Notes: a model not told the origin generated them from the letters alone. Counted from the first letter of the stretch, positions 34,801 through 44,050 are shown. The stretch: 64,000 nt of DNA from Helicobacter enhydrae (GCF_001693335.1 NZ_CP016503.1:1-64000); one strand, 5' to 3'. Program-made: numbers and translations.

Positions 34801-35700
34801 CTATTCCTTTAATAAAATATTCAATTTTTCACATATTATAGCTTTATAATGCTCATAAATCTCATAACCCACATAATGACGATTTAAAGATTTTGCAACC
34901 TTTAATGTTGTCCCACTTCCTGCAAATGGATCTAGCACAATGTCTCCAACAAAAGAATACAATTTAATCAAACGATAGGGTATTTCCTCTGGCATGATTG
35001 CTGCATGCTTCCCAAAAGCAATATCACTTTTGTTTGGTATGGGTATATCCCAAATTTGTTTTGTATATTCAACCCATTCTTTTTGTGTGAGTTTGCTTTG
35101 GGCTTTTATCTCTTTAGAAACTTTTTTAGGCTTGCCATCTTTGACAAAAATACTGATAAATTCACTTGTATTTTGTGCATAAAAATTAGGTGGATAGGGG
35201 TAGCTACCAAACATTAATTTTTTTGTAGTGTTTGTGCGATTCCAAATATACAAATCCAACAAAAATAACGAGGTAGATTCCAAAATACTATGTTGTATAT
35301 CACTTTGTAAATCAAAAATATGGCGATTATAATGCGTGTTTAAATCTTTTTTAAACATTGGCATTAATGGCACATTGATACAAAGCTTGCCATTTGGTTT
35401 CAACACCCTATCACACTCACGCCATACCTTCAAAAGTTCATTTATAAATGTTTTGTAATCATTGATTGCACCTAAATCTAAACTATCCAATTCTGAATGC
35501 ACAATATTTTGTTTTCCATCTTTTTCGTAATCTTTGATATTGAAATAAGGTGGACTTGTTACAATGAGATCTATACTAGAATCTGATAATTCCAACATAT
35601 TTGTGCTTGATGAAAAGAAAACTATTCCCGATGAATCATTTAGGTTTGATGCCTTGTTAGCTGAGCTTAACAAATGGTTTTCTCCTTTGTTTTTGGTCAT
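34801..35700 (-). CDS. DNA methyltransferase, beta class with SPPY motif (probably N4-cytosine)
   Basis: 299 residues. Motif IV is LIVTSPPYFNIKDYEKDG and motif I is LDPFAGSGTTLKVAKSLNRHYVGYEI late in the protein, the beta-class order. SPPY is most common in N4-cytosine enzymes, although adenine enzymes can have it. ATG 35700 is used; an in-frame TTG about 36 bases downstream has a better AAAGGAG upstream and may be the real start. First gene of the four-gene operon M2, nuclease-like, M1, R. Confidence 0.88.
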   Translation of the reverse strand: MTKNKGENHLLSSANKASNLNDSSGIVFFSSSTNMLELSDSSIDLIVTSPPYFNIKDYEKDGKQNIVHSELDSLDLGAINDYKTFINELLKVWRECDRVLKPNGKLCINVPLMPMFKKDLNTHYNRHIFDLQSDIQHSILESTSLFLLDLYIWNRTNTTKKLMFGSYPYPPNFYAQNTSEFISIFVKDGKPKKVSKEIKAQSKLTQKEWVEYTKQIWDIPIPNKSDIAFGKHAAIMPEEIPYRLIKLYSFVGDIVLDPFAGSGTTLKVAKSLNRHYVGYEIYEHYKAIICEKLNILLKE

Positions 35701-35997
35701 TTTGAAATCTTATTTTCCCTTGCAAAACAGCTTTTGTCTCATTGGAGTATCACTCCTTGTTTGTCAAAAACCAATTAATCTTTTTTTAAACATTATTCTT
35801 CAATTGGGGTAGCCCAAGAATATCGTTCTTGTCCATTTTATATGGTTTTACAGAGAGTTGCTTAGTTGTCTTTTTGTATTGTATCTAAACTTGCATTTAT
35901 TCAGATTTGCTAAATACATGCAGGAGTTTTTGTTTTGTATGTTTTGTTTGATTATAGACATTTCCATTGCAAAGGTTGTTGGCTACAAGGAAACAAA
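35701..35997. other. Non-coding region ahead of the R-M operon
   Basis: A/T-rich intergenic stretch of 297 bases. It carries a short inverted repeat CAAGAA...TTCTTG (35814-35830), 114 bases upstream of the methyltransferase start, and the divergent leader of the small ORF at 35998. I see no strong promoter or RNA gene. Confidence 0.35.
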
Positions 35998-36183
35998 TTG
36001 AAAATAATAATCATAATATTAGGGTCGGTGCTAATTACAATGCTCCTCTCTTTGAGTGTTTGGATACTCTGATGGTTGGTAACGGCGATTGCAAAATTTC
36101 TAGCCACATTGAGTGCATCTGTCTTGAGTAGATGGATGTTGATAGTGATAGCAATCGCAGGATTGATTTTTTGGATTAGCTAA
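35998..36183 (+). pseudogene. Small two-helix membrane protein with an in-frame TGA
   Basis: TTG 35998, with AAGGA 6 bases upstream, opens 62 codons to TAA 36181-36183, interrupted only by TGA at codon 25 (36070-36072). The translation is very hydrophobic: IIIILGSVLITMLLSLSVW before the stop and WMLIVIAIAGLIFWIS after it, with a short basic middle. The unbroken composition on both sides suggests a once-complete gene in which TGG became TGA. Too short to name; a holin-like or stress membrane peptide is only a possibility. Confidence 0.4.
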
Positions 36184-36193
36184 CCCCCCCCCT
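36184..36193. repeat. C10 homopolymer followed by T8
   Basis: Ten C directly after the small ORF's stop, then eight T, in the gap before the motB 3' end. It is outside any clear coding frame, so a direct on/off effect is not evident. Confidence 0.6.
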
Positions 36194-36206
36194 TTTTTTT
36201 ACCCCT

Positions 36207-36983
36207 TTATTTGATTTTGGGTGGCAAGTCTTTGAATAGTTCTTGGATTTTTTTGCTTTGCTTTTGTCCAACATAGAAATAAAACTCTACACGATTGTTT
36301 TGCTCAATGCTTTTTTGCGAGTCTTGTGTGTTGAGTGGTTGGAATTGCCCAAAGGAAGAGAAAAATATCCTATGCGGTGCGATCCCATCGGCAATTAATG
36401 TGTTCATGACATTGAGAGCTCTTGCCGCGGCAAGCTCGTAGTCGGTTTTGTATTTTGTGTTTTTGATGTTGGGATTTTGCGCATATCCACGAATATCGAT
36501 TTTGACATTTGTGGGGAGCTTTTTGACAATCTCTGCAACTCTTTTGAGGAATAGGCGGGAATCTTGATCTTGCAAGACATCAGATTGGGGATCAAAGAAA
36601 AGTTTGGTAGGCATTTTCAATACCACACCTTCATCGATTTGCTCCAAAACCCCACCTTGACGGACGATTTCTGCGATTGATTCGTTGATTTGTTGTTGCT
36701 GATGATTTTCTTTGAGCGAAGATGATTCTTCCCCATTGGTGATGTCTTTGACTTCTCCGGGATTGGGTGGGATGGGCAACACGGGTTGTGTTTGCTCGGG
36801 TTTGGGAGCATAGTCAAAGATTTTGACAAACTCTGTTTTGAGTGCCTTGACTTTTTCAGTGTTGGCAGCAGAAATCGCATAAAGAGCGATAAAAAGTGCA
36901 AGAAGCAAAGACAAAAAGTCCGCATAGGGAACAGCCCATTTCTCTCCAGCAGGACATTCAGGACATTTTTTCTTTTTGCTCAT
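36207..36983 (-). CDS. motB: Flagellar motor stator protein MotB
   Basis: 258 residues. The single membrane helix carries the proton-binding Asp in PYADFLSLLLALFIALYAIS. The periplasmic OmpA-like peptidoglycan-binding domain has KIDIRGYAQNP and the region ending NNRVEFYFYV. A Pro/Gln-rich linker (KPEQTQPVLPIPPNPG) separates them. The N terminus has a CPECP pair of cysteines before the helix, as in the related H. pylori protein. It follows motA by 9 bases. Confidence 0.95.
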   Translation of the reverse strand: MSKKKKCPECPAGEKWAVPYADFLSLLLALFIALYAISAANTEKVKALKTEFVKIFDYAPKPEQTQPVLPIPPNPGEVKDITNGEESSSLKENHQQQQINESIAEIVRQGGVLEQIDEGVVLKMPTKLFFDPQSDVLQDQDSRLFLKRVAEIVKKLPTNVKIDIRGYAQNPNIKNTKYKTDYELAAARALNVMNTLIADGIAPHRIFFSSFGQFQPLNTQDSQKSIEQNNRVEFYFYVGQKQSKKIQELFKDLPPKIK

Positions 36984-36992
36984 TGTTGCACC

Positions 36993-37763
36993 TTAGTTGA
37001 ATTGTGAAACTTTTGGCTGACTAGGATCCAAAAATCCAAAGAGCTTCGCTTCCAAATTGCGTGGATTGTCTCCATTGGCAATCCCCACCACACCTTCTAG
37101 AATCATCGTTTTTTCTTTCACTAGATCTTTGCTTTTGGCAATCATTTTGTTGCCCCAAGGACCAAAAATCGCATAAGCCCCCATAATCCCTGTCACAGTC
37201 GCAGTAAAGGCTCCCGCAATACCTGCAGCCATTTTTGCAGGATTATCAAGCAGTTGGAGTGCGAGCATCAGACCCATCACCGCACCGACTAGCCCAAACA
37301 CAGGGCAAGACTCCCCTGCCAAAATCCAATAATGCCCAGCTCCGTGATAGTATTCTTCGATTTGTTCGATTTGGACTTCCATATCTTCTTTTACCGAGTG
37401 TGCGTCGCGTCCGTCAATAATCATTGAGAGAGCCTCTCTCATGAAATCATCTTCGAGTTGTGCGACTCTTGATTCTAGTCCCAACACCCCATCTTTTCTA
37501 GCGATAGAGGAAAATTCTACGAGAAGTTGAATCTTTTTGGGAATATCTACAGGAGAACTCAAAAAAACGGTTTTGATTTCTTTGAAAGCCGCTTTGATGT
37601 ATTTGGAGTTTGTCCCAGTCATCGCAGAAAACATCGCGGTAGGTATCACAATCAAAACCGAACTCAAGTGGATGATGTGCAGAGGGTTACCTCCCTCCAA
37701 AACATCTCCTACGGAGATACTCACCACCGCCAAAACCATACCTAAAATCGTCGATAAATCCAT
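36993..37763 (-). CDS. motA: Flagellar motor stator protein MotA
   Basis: 256 residues with four membrane helices and the cytoplasmic loop holding charged residues that contact FliG (LVEFSSIARKDGVLGLE and SMIIDGRDAHSVKEDME). The third and fourth helices include GLVGAVMGLMLALQLL and GIAGAFTATVTGIMGAYAIFGPWGNK with the conserved Pro. It forms a stator with MotB downstream; order motA-motB then thiF and a hydrolase upstream matches H. pylori HP0813-HP0816. Confidence 0.95.
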   Translation of the reverse strand: MDLSTILGMVLAVVSISVGDVLEGGNPLHIIHLSSVLIVIPTAMFSAMTGTNSKYIKAAFKEIKTVFLSSPVDIPKKIQLLVEFSSIARKDGVLGLESRVAQLEDDFMREALSMIIDGRDAHSVKEDMEVQIEQIEEYYHGAGHYWILAGESCPVFGLVGAVMGLMLALQLLDNPAKMAAGIAGAFTATVTGIMGAYAIFGPWGNKMIAKSKDLVKEKTMILEGVVGIANGDNPRNLEAKLFGFLDPSQPKVSQFN

Positions 37764-37937
37764 TGCACGCTCTCTTTTGTAAAATTGACTTTAATTATAT
37801 TAAACCTTTTTAAGATTTGGGCATTCCTTGTGGGTTTTTACCCCAAATTCAATCAAGCAAAGCAAAAGTGATTCCATTTTTGAACTCCAATCAGTGAGTC
37901 TTGGCTTTGGGGGTGCAATGCTAGATTGATAGGTGTG

Positions 37938-38708
37938 TCAGTGGCAGGTGATTTCAACCAGTTCCTTTTTTGCCTTGCTGCCACAAACGGGGCATTTGGG
38001 GTTTTTGGCAATTTGGATTTTTCGGAAACTCATAGAAGTGATCTCGACATTGAGCAAAGCATCGCTTAGCGGAGTGCCAACTTGAGTGAAATATTTGATT
38101 GCTTCGGTGGCTTGTATCATTCCTAGCATCGCAGGAAGTGTGCCAAAAAGTCCGGGCTTGTAGAGTGAGGCATCGCTTGGTGGCGATGGGAACACACAGG
38201 CAAGACAGGCGTGATCGGGGAGATAAGTCATCGCTTGTCCCATATGACGCACGATACCAGCGTGAGTGTAGGGCTTTTGAGCCAAAACACAGGCTTGATT
38301 GAGTAGGAATTTACTTGCAAAATTGTCACTTCCATCGATGATGAAATCATAGTCAGCTATCAGCTCCAAAGCATTATCTTTATTGAATCGTGTTTGATAG
38401 GTTTGCACTTCTACATCAGGATTGATCCCCCAAATCGCCTCTTTGGCACATAGAACCTTGCTCAAACCGATTTGTTGTGTTTTGTAGGTGATTTGTCGGT
38501 GTAGATTGCTCACATCGATTGTGTCATCATCGACTAAACCGATTTTACCTATTCCTGCACCTGCGAGATATAGGGCATTTGGGCTTCCCAACGCCCCACA
38601 ACCTATGAGCAGCACTCTAGCTTGTTTGAGCTTCATCTGTCCTTCTTCGCCGACTTCTTCAAGCATCAGGTGGCGTGAGTAGCGTTGTTTTTCGTCCAAA
38701 GTTAGCAT
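37938..38708 (-). CDS. thiF: ThiF/MoeB-type E1-like adenylyltransferase
   Basis: Activates a ubiquitin-like sulfur carrier (ThiS or MoaD) by adenylation. The ATP-binding motif is LLIGCGALGSPNALYLAGAG; DVSNLHRQI and DGSDNFASKFLLNQ follow. Zinc-binding cysteines are in HACLACVF and CPVCGSK. 256 residues from ATG 38708 (MLTLDEKQRYSRHL), with GAGAG upstream; the longer frame to 38789 overlaps the hydrolase gene and is unlikely. Start of thiamine or molybdopterin sulfur transfer cannot be decided here. Confidence 0.9.
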   Translation of the reverse strand: MLTLDEKQRYSRHLMLEEVGEEGQMKLKQARVLLIGCGALGSPNALYLAGAGIGKIGLVDDDTIDVSNLHRQITYKTQQIGLSKVLCAKEAIWGINPDVEVQTYQTRFNKDNALELIADYDFIIDGSDNFASKFLLNQACVLAQKPYTHAGIVRHMGQAMTYLPDHACLACVFPSPPSDASLYKPGLFGTLPAMLGMIQATEAIKYFTQVGTPLSDALLNVEITSMSFRKIQIAKNPKCPVCGSKAKKELVEITCH

Positions 38709-38724
38709 TTTCTCTCCTTGTGTG

Positions 38725-39330
38725 CTATAAGCGTTCAAGCCAAATGTGTAGATGGCGTTGTTCATCAAAAACGCTTGTGTTTTCTCCATGTCCGGGATAG
38801 ATAGGCAAATCTTGCGCGAGTTGGGCGAAGCGTTGGAGCGATGATTTCATTTTGGAGGGGTCAGAGTAGGCAAAATCACTCCGTCCAATCGAACGATAAA
38901 AAATAAAATCCCCACTGAAAATATGCCCCTCTATCTCGATCATACAACAACCGGGCGTGTGTCCGGGATAATGGCTAAAGGTGATTTGATGATTTGCGAT
39001 ATTGAGGCTTTGGGAGGATTCTTGTGCGTTGATTAGAATGTCAGGGGAGCTTGTGGGCATTCCCAGTCCAAAGCAATCACTTGCAAGTAGAAACGCGTCT
39101 TCTTGGTGGCAAATCAAAGGGGTGTTGGGAAAATGGCTTTTCAAAGAAGCATTGCTCCAAATATGATCAAAATGTCCGTGAGTGTTCAAAAACGCTAGAG
39201 GATTTTGGCATTCTCCTCGCACCCATTCATCCGCCCCCATTCCTGCATCAACTACAAACTCCCCCTCTTCAAATTTCACAATGTAGCAATTTGTCTGATA
39301 TTCTCCAAATGGATGTTTTAAGATTTGCAT
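38725..39330 (-). CDS. Metallo-beta-lactamase-fold hydrolase (glyoxalase II-like)
   Basis: 201 residues with the metal-binding motif NTHGHFDHIWS (HxHxDH), a later His in FSHYPGHTPGCCMIE and Asp in FSGDFIFYRSIGR. The C-terminal His is in YPGHGENT. This matches the short hydroxyacylglutathione-hydrolase-like group found in Campylobacterota. It is divergent from argD, sharing the operator-like region between them. Natural substrate not known. Confidence 0.88.
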   Translation of the reverse strand: MQILKHPFGEYQTNCYIVKFEEGEFVVDAGMGADEWVRGECQNPLAFLNTHGHFDHIWSNASLKSHFPNTPLICHQEDAFLLASDCFGLGMPTSSPDILINAQESSQSLNIANHQITFSHYPGHTPGCCMIEIEGHIFSGDFIFYRSIGRSDFAYSDPSKMKSSLQRFAQLAQDLPIYPGHGENTSVFDEQRHLHIWLERL

Positions 39331-39355
39331 TGAGTTCCTTATTTGATTTTCATTA

Positions 39356-39375
39356 TAATAATCAAATCATTATTA
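39356..39375 (+). promoter_or_regulatory. Inverted repeat and -10 element between hydrolase and argD
   Basis: TAATAAT at 39356-39362 and ATTATTA at 39369-39375 form a perfect 7-base inverted repeat separated by 6 bases. A TATAAT (39354-39359) overlaps its left arm and would serve argD, whose ATG is at 39404. The arms match the Fur-box arm consensus I recall for Helicobacter, but the 6-base spacer is longer than the usual 1 base. Confidence 0.5.
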
Positions 39376-39403
39376 AATATCAATTTAAATCTAAGGATTC
39401 AAA

Positions 39404-40603
39404 ATGCAAGAACAATGGTTGAAACTCAAGGGAGATTCTCATCAATATTTGAGTGATATTTATGCTAGGAATGATGTGGCTTTTGAGAGCGGAAAGGGGG
39501 CAGTCCTCTATGATGTGGAGGGTAGGGATTATATTGACTTTGGGAGTGGGATAGGGGTCAATTCTCTTGGATATGGCAATGAGGGGTTTGCACAAGCCCT
39601 CCTGCAACAAGCCCAAAAAATCATGCATTCTTCCAATTTGTTTCATATCCCTTTGCAGGTCGAACTTGCCAAAATGCTTCAAGAATATAGTGGCTACAAG
39701 ATGAAAAGCTTTTTTGTCAATTCAGGGGCAGAGGCAAACGAGGGGGCAATCAAACTAGCAAGAAAATATGGCGAAACGCGATTTGCCAAAAAACGATACA
39801 AAATCATCACCCTTGCTTCAAGTTTCCACGGAAGGACACTTGCCACGCTCAAAGCCACGGGGCAAGAGCATTTCCATCGTTTTTTTGCTCCATTTCCTGA
39901 TGGCTTTGTCATCGCACAAGATCTTGCTGATATTGAGCAAAAACTTGATGATGAAACTTGTGCTGTGATGATTGAGCTAGTACAAGGTGAGGGAGGTGTG
40001 AGGGCGTTCCCAAAAGAAGAGATCCAACGCTTGAGTGCAAATCTCAGAGATAGGGGTATCTTGCTGATGATTGATGAAGTCCAAAGTGGGATTTATCGCA
40101 GTGGGGAGTGTTTGGCAAGTCAAGTCTATGGGATTGAGCCTGATGTCATTGCCCTTGCCAAAGGTTTGGGTGGAGGGGTGCCGATTGGTGCGGTGATGTG
40201 CAGTCAAGATATTTTTGAGCAGGGGGATCATGGAAGCACTTTTGGAGGGAATTTTTTGAGTATGCGTGCGGGGTTGTTTGTGATGGATACTTTGCATAAA
40301 GAAAAAGAGAGCGGAAGGCTTGATGAGAGGATTGAGAAGTTTCATCTTGAGCTAGAGGCATTGTGTTTGGAATATTCACAGATTTTTGTCAAAAAGCGTG
40401 GGCTTGGATTGATGCTTGGGCTTGAAGTCCGAAACGAGCAACAACACAAAGAGATTTTGCAATTGGCTTTGCAAAATCAAGTCGTGATTTTGCGTTCGGG
40501 GAACAATGTCTTGCGTTTCTTGCCTCCGTTGCTCATCAATCAAGATGAGATCGATGAGGGCTTTAGGCGTTTGAGAAAGGGATTGAGCAATGGGAATCTT
40601 TGA
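39404..40603 (+). CDS. argD: Acetylornithine aminotransferase
   Basis: Class III PLP aminotransferase, 399 residues, arginine-synthesis type. Seen are MKSFFVNSGAEANEGAIKLAR, the SFHGRTLATLKATG segment, MIDEVQSGIYRSG and the PLP-lysine context ALAKGLGGGVPIGA. ATG 39404 follows TAAGGA. It overlaps uppP by 14 bases. The class III family also includes ornithine/GABA aminotransferases; ArgD is favoured by length and by SGAEANEGAIK. Confidence 0.88.
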   Translation: MQEQWLKLKGDSHQYLSDIYARNDVAFESGKGAVLYDVEGRDYIDFGSGIGVNSLGYGNEGFAQALLQQAQKIMHSSNLFHIPLQVELAKMLQEYSGYKMKSFFVNSGAEANEGAIKLARKYGETRFAKKRYKIITLASSFHGRTLATLKATGQEHFHRFFAPFPDGFVIAQDLADIEQKLDDETCAVMIELVQGEGGVRAFPKEEIQRLSANLRDRGILLMIDEVQSGIYRSGECLASQVYGIEPDVIALAKGLGGGVPIGAVMCSQDIFEQGDHGSTFGGNFLSMRAGLFVMDTLHKEKESGRLDERIEKFHLELEALCLEYSQIFVKKRGLGLMLGLEVRNEQQHKEILQLALQNQVVILRSGNNVLRFLPPLLINQDEIDEGFRRLRKGLSNGNL

Positions 40604-41357
40604 AGCGATTGTTTTGGGGATCGTTGAGGGGGTCACAGAGTTTTTGCCTGTCTCTTCTACGGGGCATATGATTTTGGCAGCCAAACTTATGGGACTCACG
40701 CAAGATGATTCGTTTCTCAAAACCTTTGAGATTTGTATCCAGTTGGGTTCGATTTTGGCGGTGGTGTTTTTGTTTCTCAAACGCCTTACGCAGAGTTGGG
40801 GGATTTGGGTGAAAATCATCATAGGATTTATCCCCACAGGGGTGTTGGGGCTTGTGCTGTATCCTTATATCAAAACACTCTTTGATCCTTCTGTCGTGGC
40901 GTATATGCTGATCATTGGAGGCTTTGTTTTTATTGCGATTGAATGGCGTAATCGCAACAAAACCTATCCAGTCACAAGGCTTGAGGAGATCGACTACAAA
41001 AGGGCGTTTTGGATCGGCTTGTCTCAATCATTGGCGATGATCCCGGGCACTTCAAGGAGTGGGGCTACGATCGTGGGCGGACTGCTTCTAGGGCTAGATC
41101 GCAAATGTGCTGCGGAGTTTAGCTTCCTTTTGGCGATCCCTACTATGGTTTCAGCCACTTGCTACACTCTATACAAAAACCACCAAATCCTCTCAAGCGA
41201 TCATCTCTCTATCCTTTTGCTTGGGTTTGCTGTGGCGTTTTTCGTGGCTTTGATGGTGATGAAAGTCTTTTTGCGTTTTGTTTCAAGTGCGGGGTATGTG
41301 TGGTTTGGAATCTACCGCATTGCGATTGGGCTAGTGTTTTTGTTGTGGATTTTGTAG
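40590..41357 (+). CDS. uppP: Undecaprenyl-diphosphatase
   Basis: Also called BacA; recycles undecaprenyl diphosphate to the monophosphate carrier for peptidoglycan and surface glycans. The signature motifs are VEGVTEFLPVSSTGHMIL and MIPGTSRSGATIVGGLLLG. 255 residues, seven to eight membrane helices. Start ATG 40590 lies inside the argD end. The 3' end overlaps the convergent uvrD gene by 27 bases. Confidence 0.95.
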   Translation: MGIFEAIVLGIVEGVTEFLPVSSTGHMILAAKLMGLTQDDSFLKTFEICIQLGSILAVVFLFLKRLTQSWGIWVKIIIGFIPTGVLGLVLYPYIKTLFDPSVVAYMLIIGGFVFIAIEWRNRNKTYPVTRLEEIDYKRAFWIGLSQSLAMIPGTSRSGATIVGGLLLGLDRKCAAEFSFLLAIPTMVSATCYTLYKNHQILSSDHLSILLLGFAVAFFVALMVMKVFLRFVSSAGYVWFGIYRIAIGLVFLLWIL

Positions 41358-43373
41358 GGGTTGGAGTAGATTGGCTTCATAGAGAAAAACAGAGGGCTCA
41401 TATTCGATTTGTTTGAGTGCGTCTTGGCGTGCGTAGCTTAGGTAGAGGTATTCTTTGGCACGCGTGACTGCGACATAAAACAAACGCCTCTCTTCTTCCA
41501 AACTCCCCCCCTTGCTCATTAGTTTGCGATTGGGAAATCTCCCATCCATCAAATCAATGATATAGACTTGTTTGAACTCCAGCCCCTTACTTGCGTGGAT
41601 ACTCAAGAGATTGACCCCATCTCCCTCACTGCTCTCGCTTCCACCCAAAATCATCGCATTCAAAAAACGCCCAAGCTCCTCATAGTGTGAGCTAAGGTTG
41701 GACAATAGCAACACCTTGCGTTCAATCCTCTCTAGTGCCTCGTTGAATCGCGTTTGATCCAAACTCCCATCTTTGTTTTTGGCTCTCTGTGTGGCTAACT
41801 CTTTGCTGATTTGTTTGAAAAATGCAGAATTTTTGATCATCAAAATTAAGTTTTTTGGGTTTTTGATTGCGTGGGCTTCTTGTGCTAGGACAAAAAAGAG
41901 ATTGACAAACTCCGCTCCCTCGCTAGTGATTTTGGGTGAGGCAAAAAGTGGGTGGGAGGCAAAAAGTGGGTGGATGATGTGATTGAATCGACTTTGATTC
42001 TCAAGCATAAACATATCATCAAATAGCCCCATTTGGCTTGATTGTGTGCGTTTGGGGTAGGGCTCGATTTGGGTGTTGGGTCGGAACAATCCACGCAAAG
42101 CATTGCCTTCACCCACACGGATCAGGGCTTCATACAAATCTTTGGCAGTTGAGCTGCCAATCCCTTTGCCATAGCTCAAGATATGGATATAAGCCATCAT
42201 ATCGCGTGGGTTGTAAAAGCAAGAGCACAAATCCAGCAAAAACGCAATTTCTTTGCTTTCAAAAAAGCTATTGCCCCCCTTGCGTTTGGAGCCTATCCCC
42301 AGCTCACGCAAACTTGCCTCAATCCCATCGGCACTTGAGTTGTTGCGGAAAATCACGGCGACTTCTCTGAGATCAACGCCACTAGAGGCGATTTTTCTAG
42401 CAATGCCTTGATATTGGAGGAATAGCTCATCATAGATCAGAAGTTGTGGCGTGTGTGGGCTTCCCTCTTTGATGACTTCCAAACTTTTGGGATAGATTCT
42501 CTCGTTTTTGCCGATGACTCGGTTTGCCAACTCTAGAATCGGTTTGGTGGAGCGGTAGTTTTTGCTTAGGGTGAAAACTTGAGCATCAGGGTATTGCTCT
42601 GTGAAATTTGCGATGATAGAAATATCTGCCCCATTGAAAGCATAAATGCTCTGATCATAATCCCCCACACAAAAAAGGCTCGGTGGATTGATAGCTCTAA
42701 GGATACTTTCTTGCAAGGGGTTTGTGTCTTGGTATTCGTCGCACAAAATCTCTTGGAATGGGCATTCTCCCTCGCTCATCGCGTCTCTATACAACAAAAG
42801 CAAATCGTTGAAATCCACATAGCCATAGTCTTTTTTGAGTGCATTGAACTCATCGAATATCCCCTCATAGATTTCTACAAAAATCAAGTGCTGTGGGGAT
42901 TTGCTCTCCAAATACTCTGGGAAGCTTATACCGCAGGTGGAGTTGAGAAAAAGTGCATAAAAATCATAGAGATATTGGGCGGAGTAGGGTGCCACAATGT
43001 CTGAATCAAGAAACACGCGTTTTTCGTAGATACTTTTGAACAAAACTTTGAGCTCTCTGCTTTGCTTGAGCATCACTTGGTGCTTCTCTCTCAAATATTT
43101 ATAGGCGATAGCGTGGAATGTCCCTGCTTGAATCTTGGAAGCGATACTTTGCCCGAAGAACTTTGCCACACGCTCAATCATCTCTGCACTTGCTTTGTTT
43201 GTGAAAGTGAGGAGGAGGATTTGCTCAGGTGTGATGTTGTTGTTGAGCAAAAAGGCGATTCTGCCCACGATAGTGGAGGTTTTGCCCGTTCCTGCTGAAG
43301 CGATGATGAGATTGTGCCCACTTTTGGCAGTAGCGGCTTCTTTTTGCTGTGTGTTGAGATTGGTTAATGGCAT
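41331..43373 (-). CDS. uvrD: UvrD/PcrA/Rep-family DNA helicase
   Basis: Superfamily I 3'-5' helicase, 680 residues. In order: motif I SAGTGKTSTIVGRI, motif Ia LLLTFTNKASAEM, motif II LCDEYQDTNPLQ, motif III VGDYDQSIYAFNGA, motif IV FTLSKNYRSTKPI, motif V VNLLSIHASKGLEFKQVY, motif VI RRLFYVAVTRAKEYLYLSY. Intact, with a normal start at ATG 43373. Functions in nucleotide excision or mismatch repair and replication restart, by family. Confidence 0.93.
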   Translation of the reverse strand: MPLTNLNTQQKEAATAKSGHNLIIASAGTGKTSTIVGRIAFLLNNNITPEQILLLTFTNKASAEMIERVAKFFGQSIASKIQAGTFHAIAYKYLREKHQVMLKQSRELKVLFKSIYEKRVFLDSDIVAPYSAQYLYDFYALFLNSTCGISFPEYLESKSPQHLIFVEIYEGIFDEFNALKKDYGYVDFNDLLLLYRDAMSEGECPFQEILCDEYQDTNPLQESILRAINPPSLFCVGDYDQSIYAFNGADISIIANFTEQYPDAQVFTLSKNYRSTKPILELANRVIGKNERIYPKSLEVIKEGSPHTPQLLIYDELFLQYQGIARKIASSGVDLREVAVIFRNNSSADGIEASLRELGIGSKRKGGNSFFESKEIAFLLDLCSCFYNPRDMMAYIHILSYGKGIGSSTAKDLYEALIRVGEGNALRGLFRPNTQIEPYPKRTQSSQMGLFDDMFMLENQSRFNHIIHPLFASHPLFASPKITSEGAEFVNLFFVLAQEAHAIKNPKNLILMIKNSAFFKQISKELATQRAKNKDGSLDQTRFNEALERIERKVLLLSNLSSHYEELGRFLNAMILGGSESSEGDGVNLLSIHASKGLEFKQVYIIDLMDGRFPNRKLMSKGGSLEEERRLFYVAVTRAKEYLYLSYARQDALKQIEYEPSVFLYEANLLQPLQNPQQKH

Positions 43374-43573
43374 TGAAATTTCCCTAAAAAGATTGGAAAA
43401 TTTTACTTTGTTAAGCTTTAGATTTTGCTTGTTTTGTGTGTGATTTTGTGTTTTTGCTCATTTTATGCTTGAGTTTTGTCTCATTTGACATTTTTTGTCA
43501 GATCAGATTCGACTACAAAGCCGAAAATAAAATGAAATCATCAATCTTTTGGGATTCTTGCCCTGAGGCAAGA

Positions 43574-44050
43574 TCATTGCACCCCTCTTGCATTGAGTTT
43601 TTTGTAGTCATCGCACCCATCTTGATATCCCAAATCACAGGCTTTGCCATAAAGCTCTTTTGCTGTTGAAAGATTTTGCCTTACTCCTTCGCCATTTTCA
43701 TACATATCCCCAAGATGAACGCAACCTACAGCAAATCCACCCTCACAAGCTTTTTCAAAGAGTTGCCTTACTTTTGCAAATTCTCGTTTTACTACTTTAC
43801 CATCATAATACATTGCTCCGAGACCGAAACAACTCCAAGTATCCCCACCCCCACAAGCTTTTTCATAAAGTTGCACTGCTTTTGTGAAGTCTTGTTTTAC
43901 TTCCCTGCCTTCAACATATATTGTCCCAAGATCGTTGCAACTCTCCATATTTCCACTTTCACATTCTTTCTCTAAATTTTTTGTATTATTACCGCACCCT
44001 ACAAAAAGAAATGCATTTAGCAACAAACACAGCATTACAATTTTTTTCAT
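43574..44050 (-). CDS. Sel1-repeat cysteine-rich lipoprotein (Hcp-like)
   Basis: 158 residues. The signal peptide ends in a lipobox (MKKIVMLCLLLNAFLFVGCG), so the mature protein is lipid-anchored at the Cys. Four Sel1-like repeats follow, each with a pair of cysteines about nine residues apart (ECESGNMESC, ACGGGDTWSC, ACEGGFAVGC, ACDLGYQDGC), as in the Helicobacter cysteine-rich proteins where the pairs form disulfides. ATG 44050 is the start; a much longer upstream extension in frame lacks support. Role (host interaction or envelope stress) is not known from sequence. Confidence 0.88.
   Translation of the reverse strand: MKKIVMLCLLLNAFLFVGCGNNTKNLEKECESGNMESCNDLGTIYVEGREVKQDFTKAVQLYEKACGGGDTWSCFGLGAMYYDGKVVKREFAKVRQLFEKACEGGFAVGCVHLGDMYENGEGVRQNLSTAKELYGKACDLGYQDGCDDYKKLNARGVQ

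Noticed and set aside
36070-36072. Selenocysteine at the TGA of the small membrane ORF
   Set aside because: No SECIS-like hairpin was evident just after the TGA and the neighbouring residue context (Leu-x-Trp) gives no sign of a redox site; TGG to TGA mutation is simpler.
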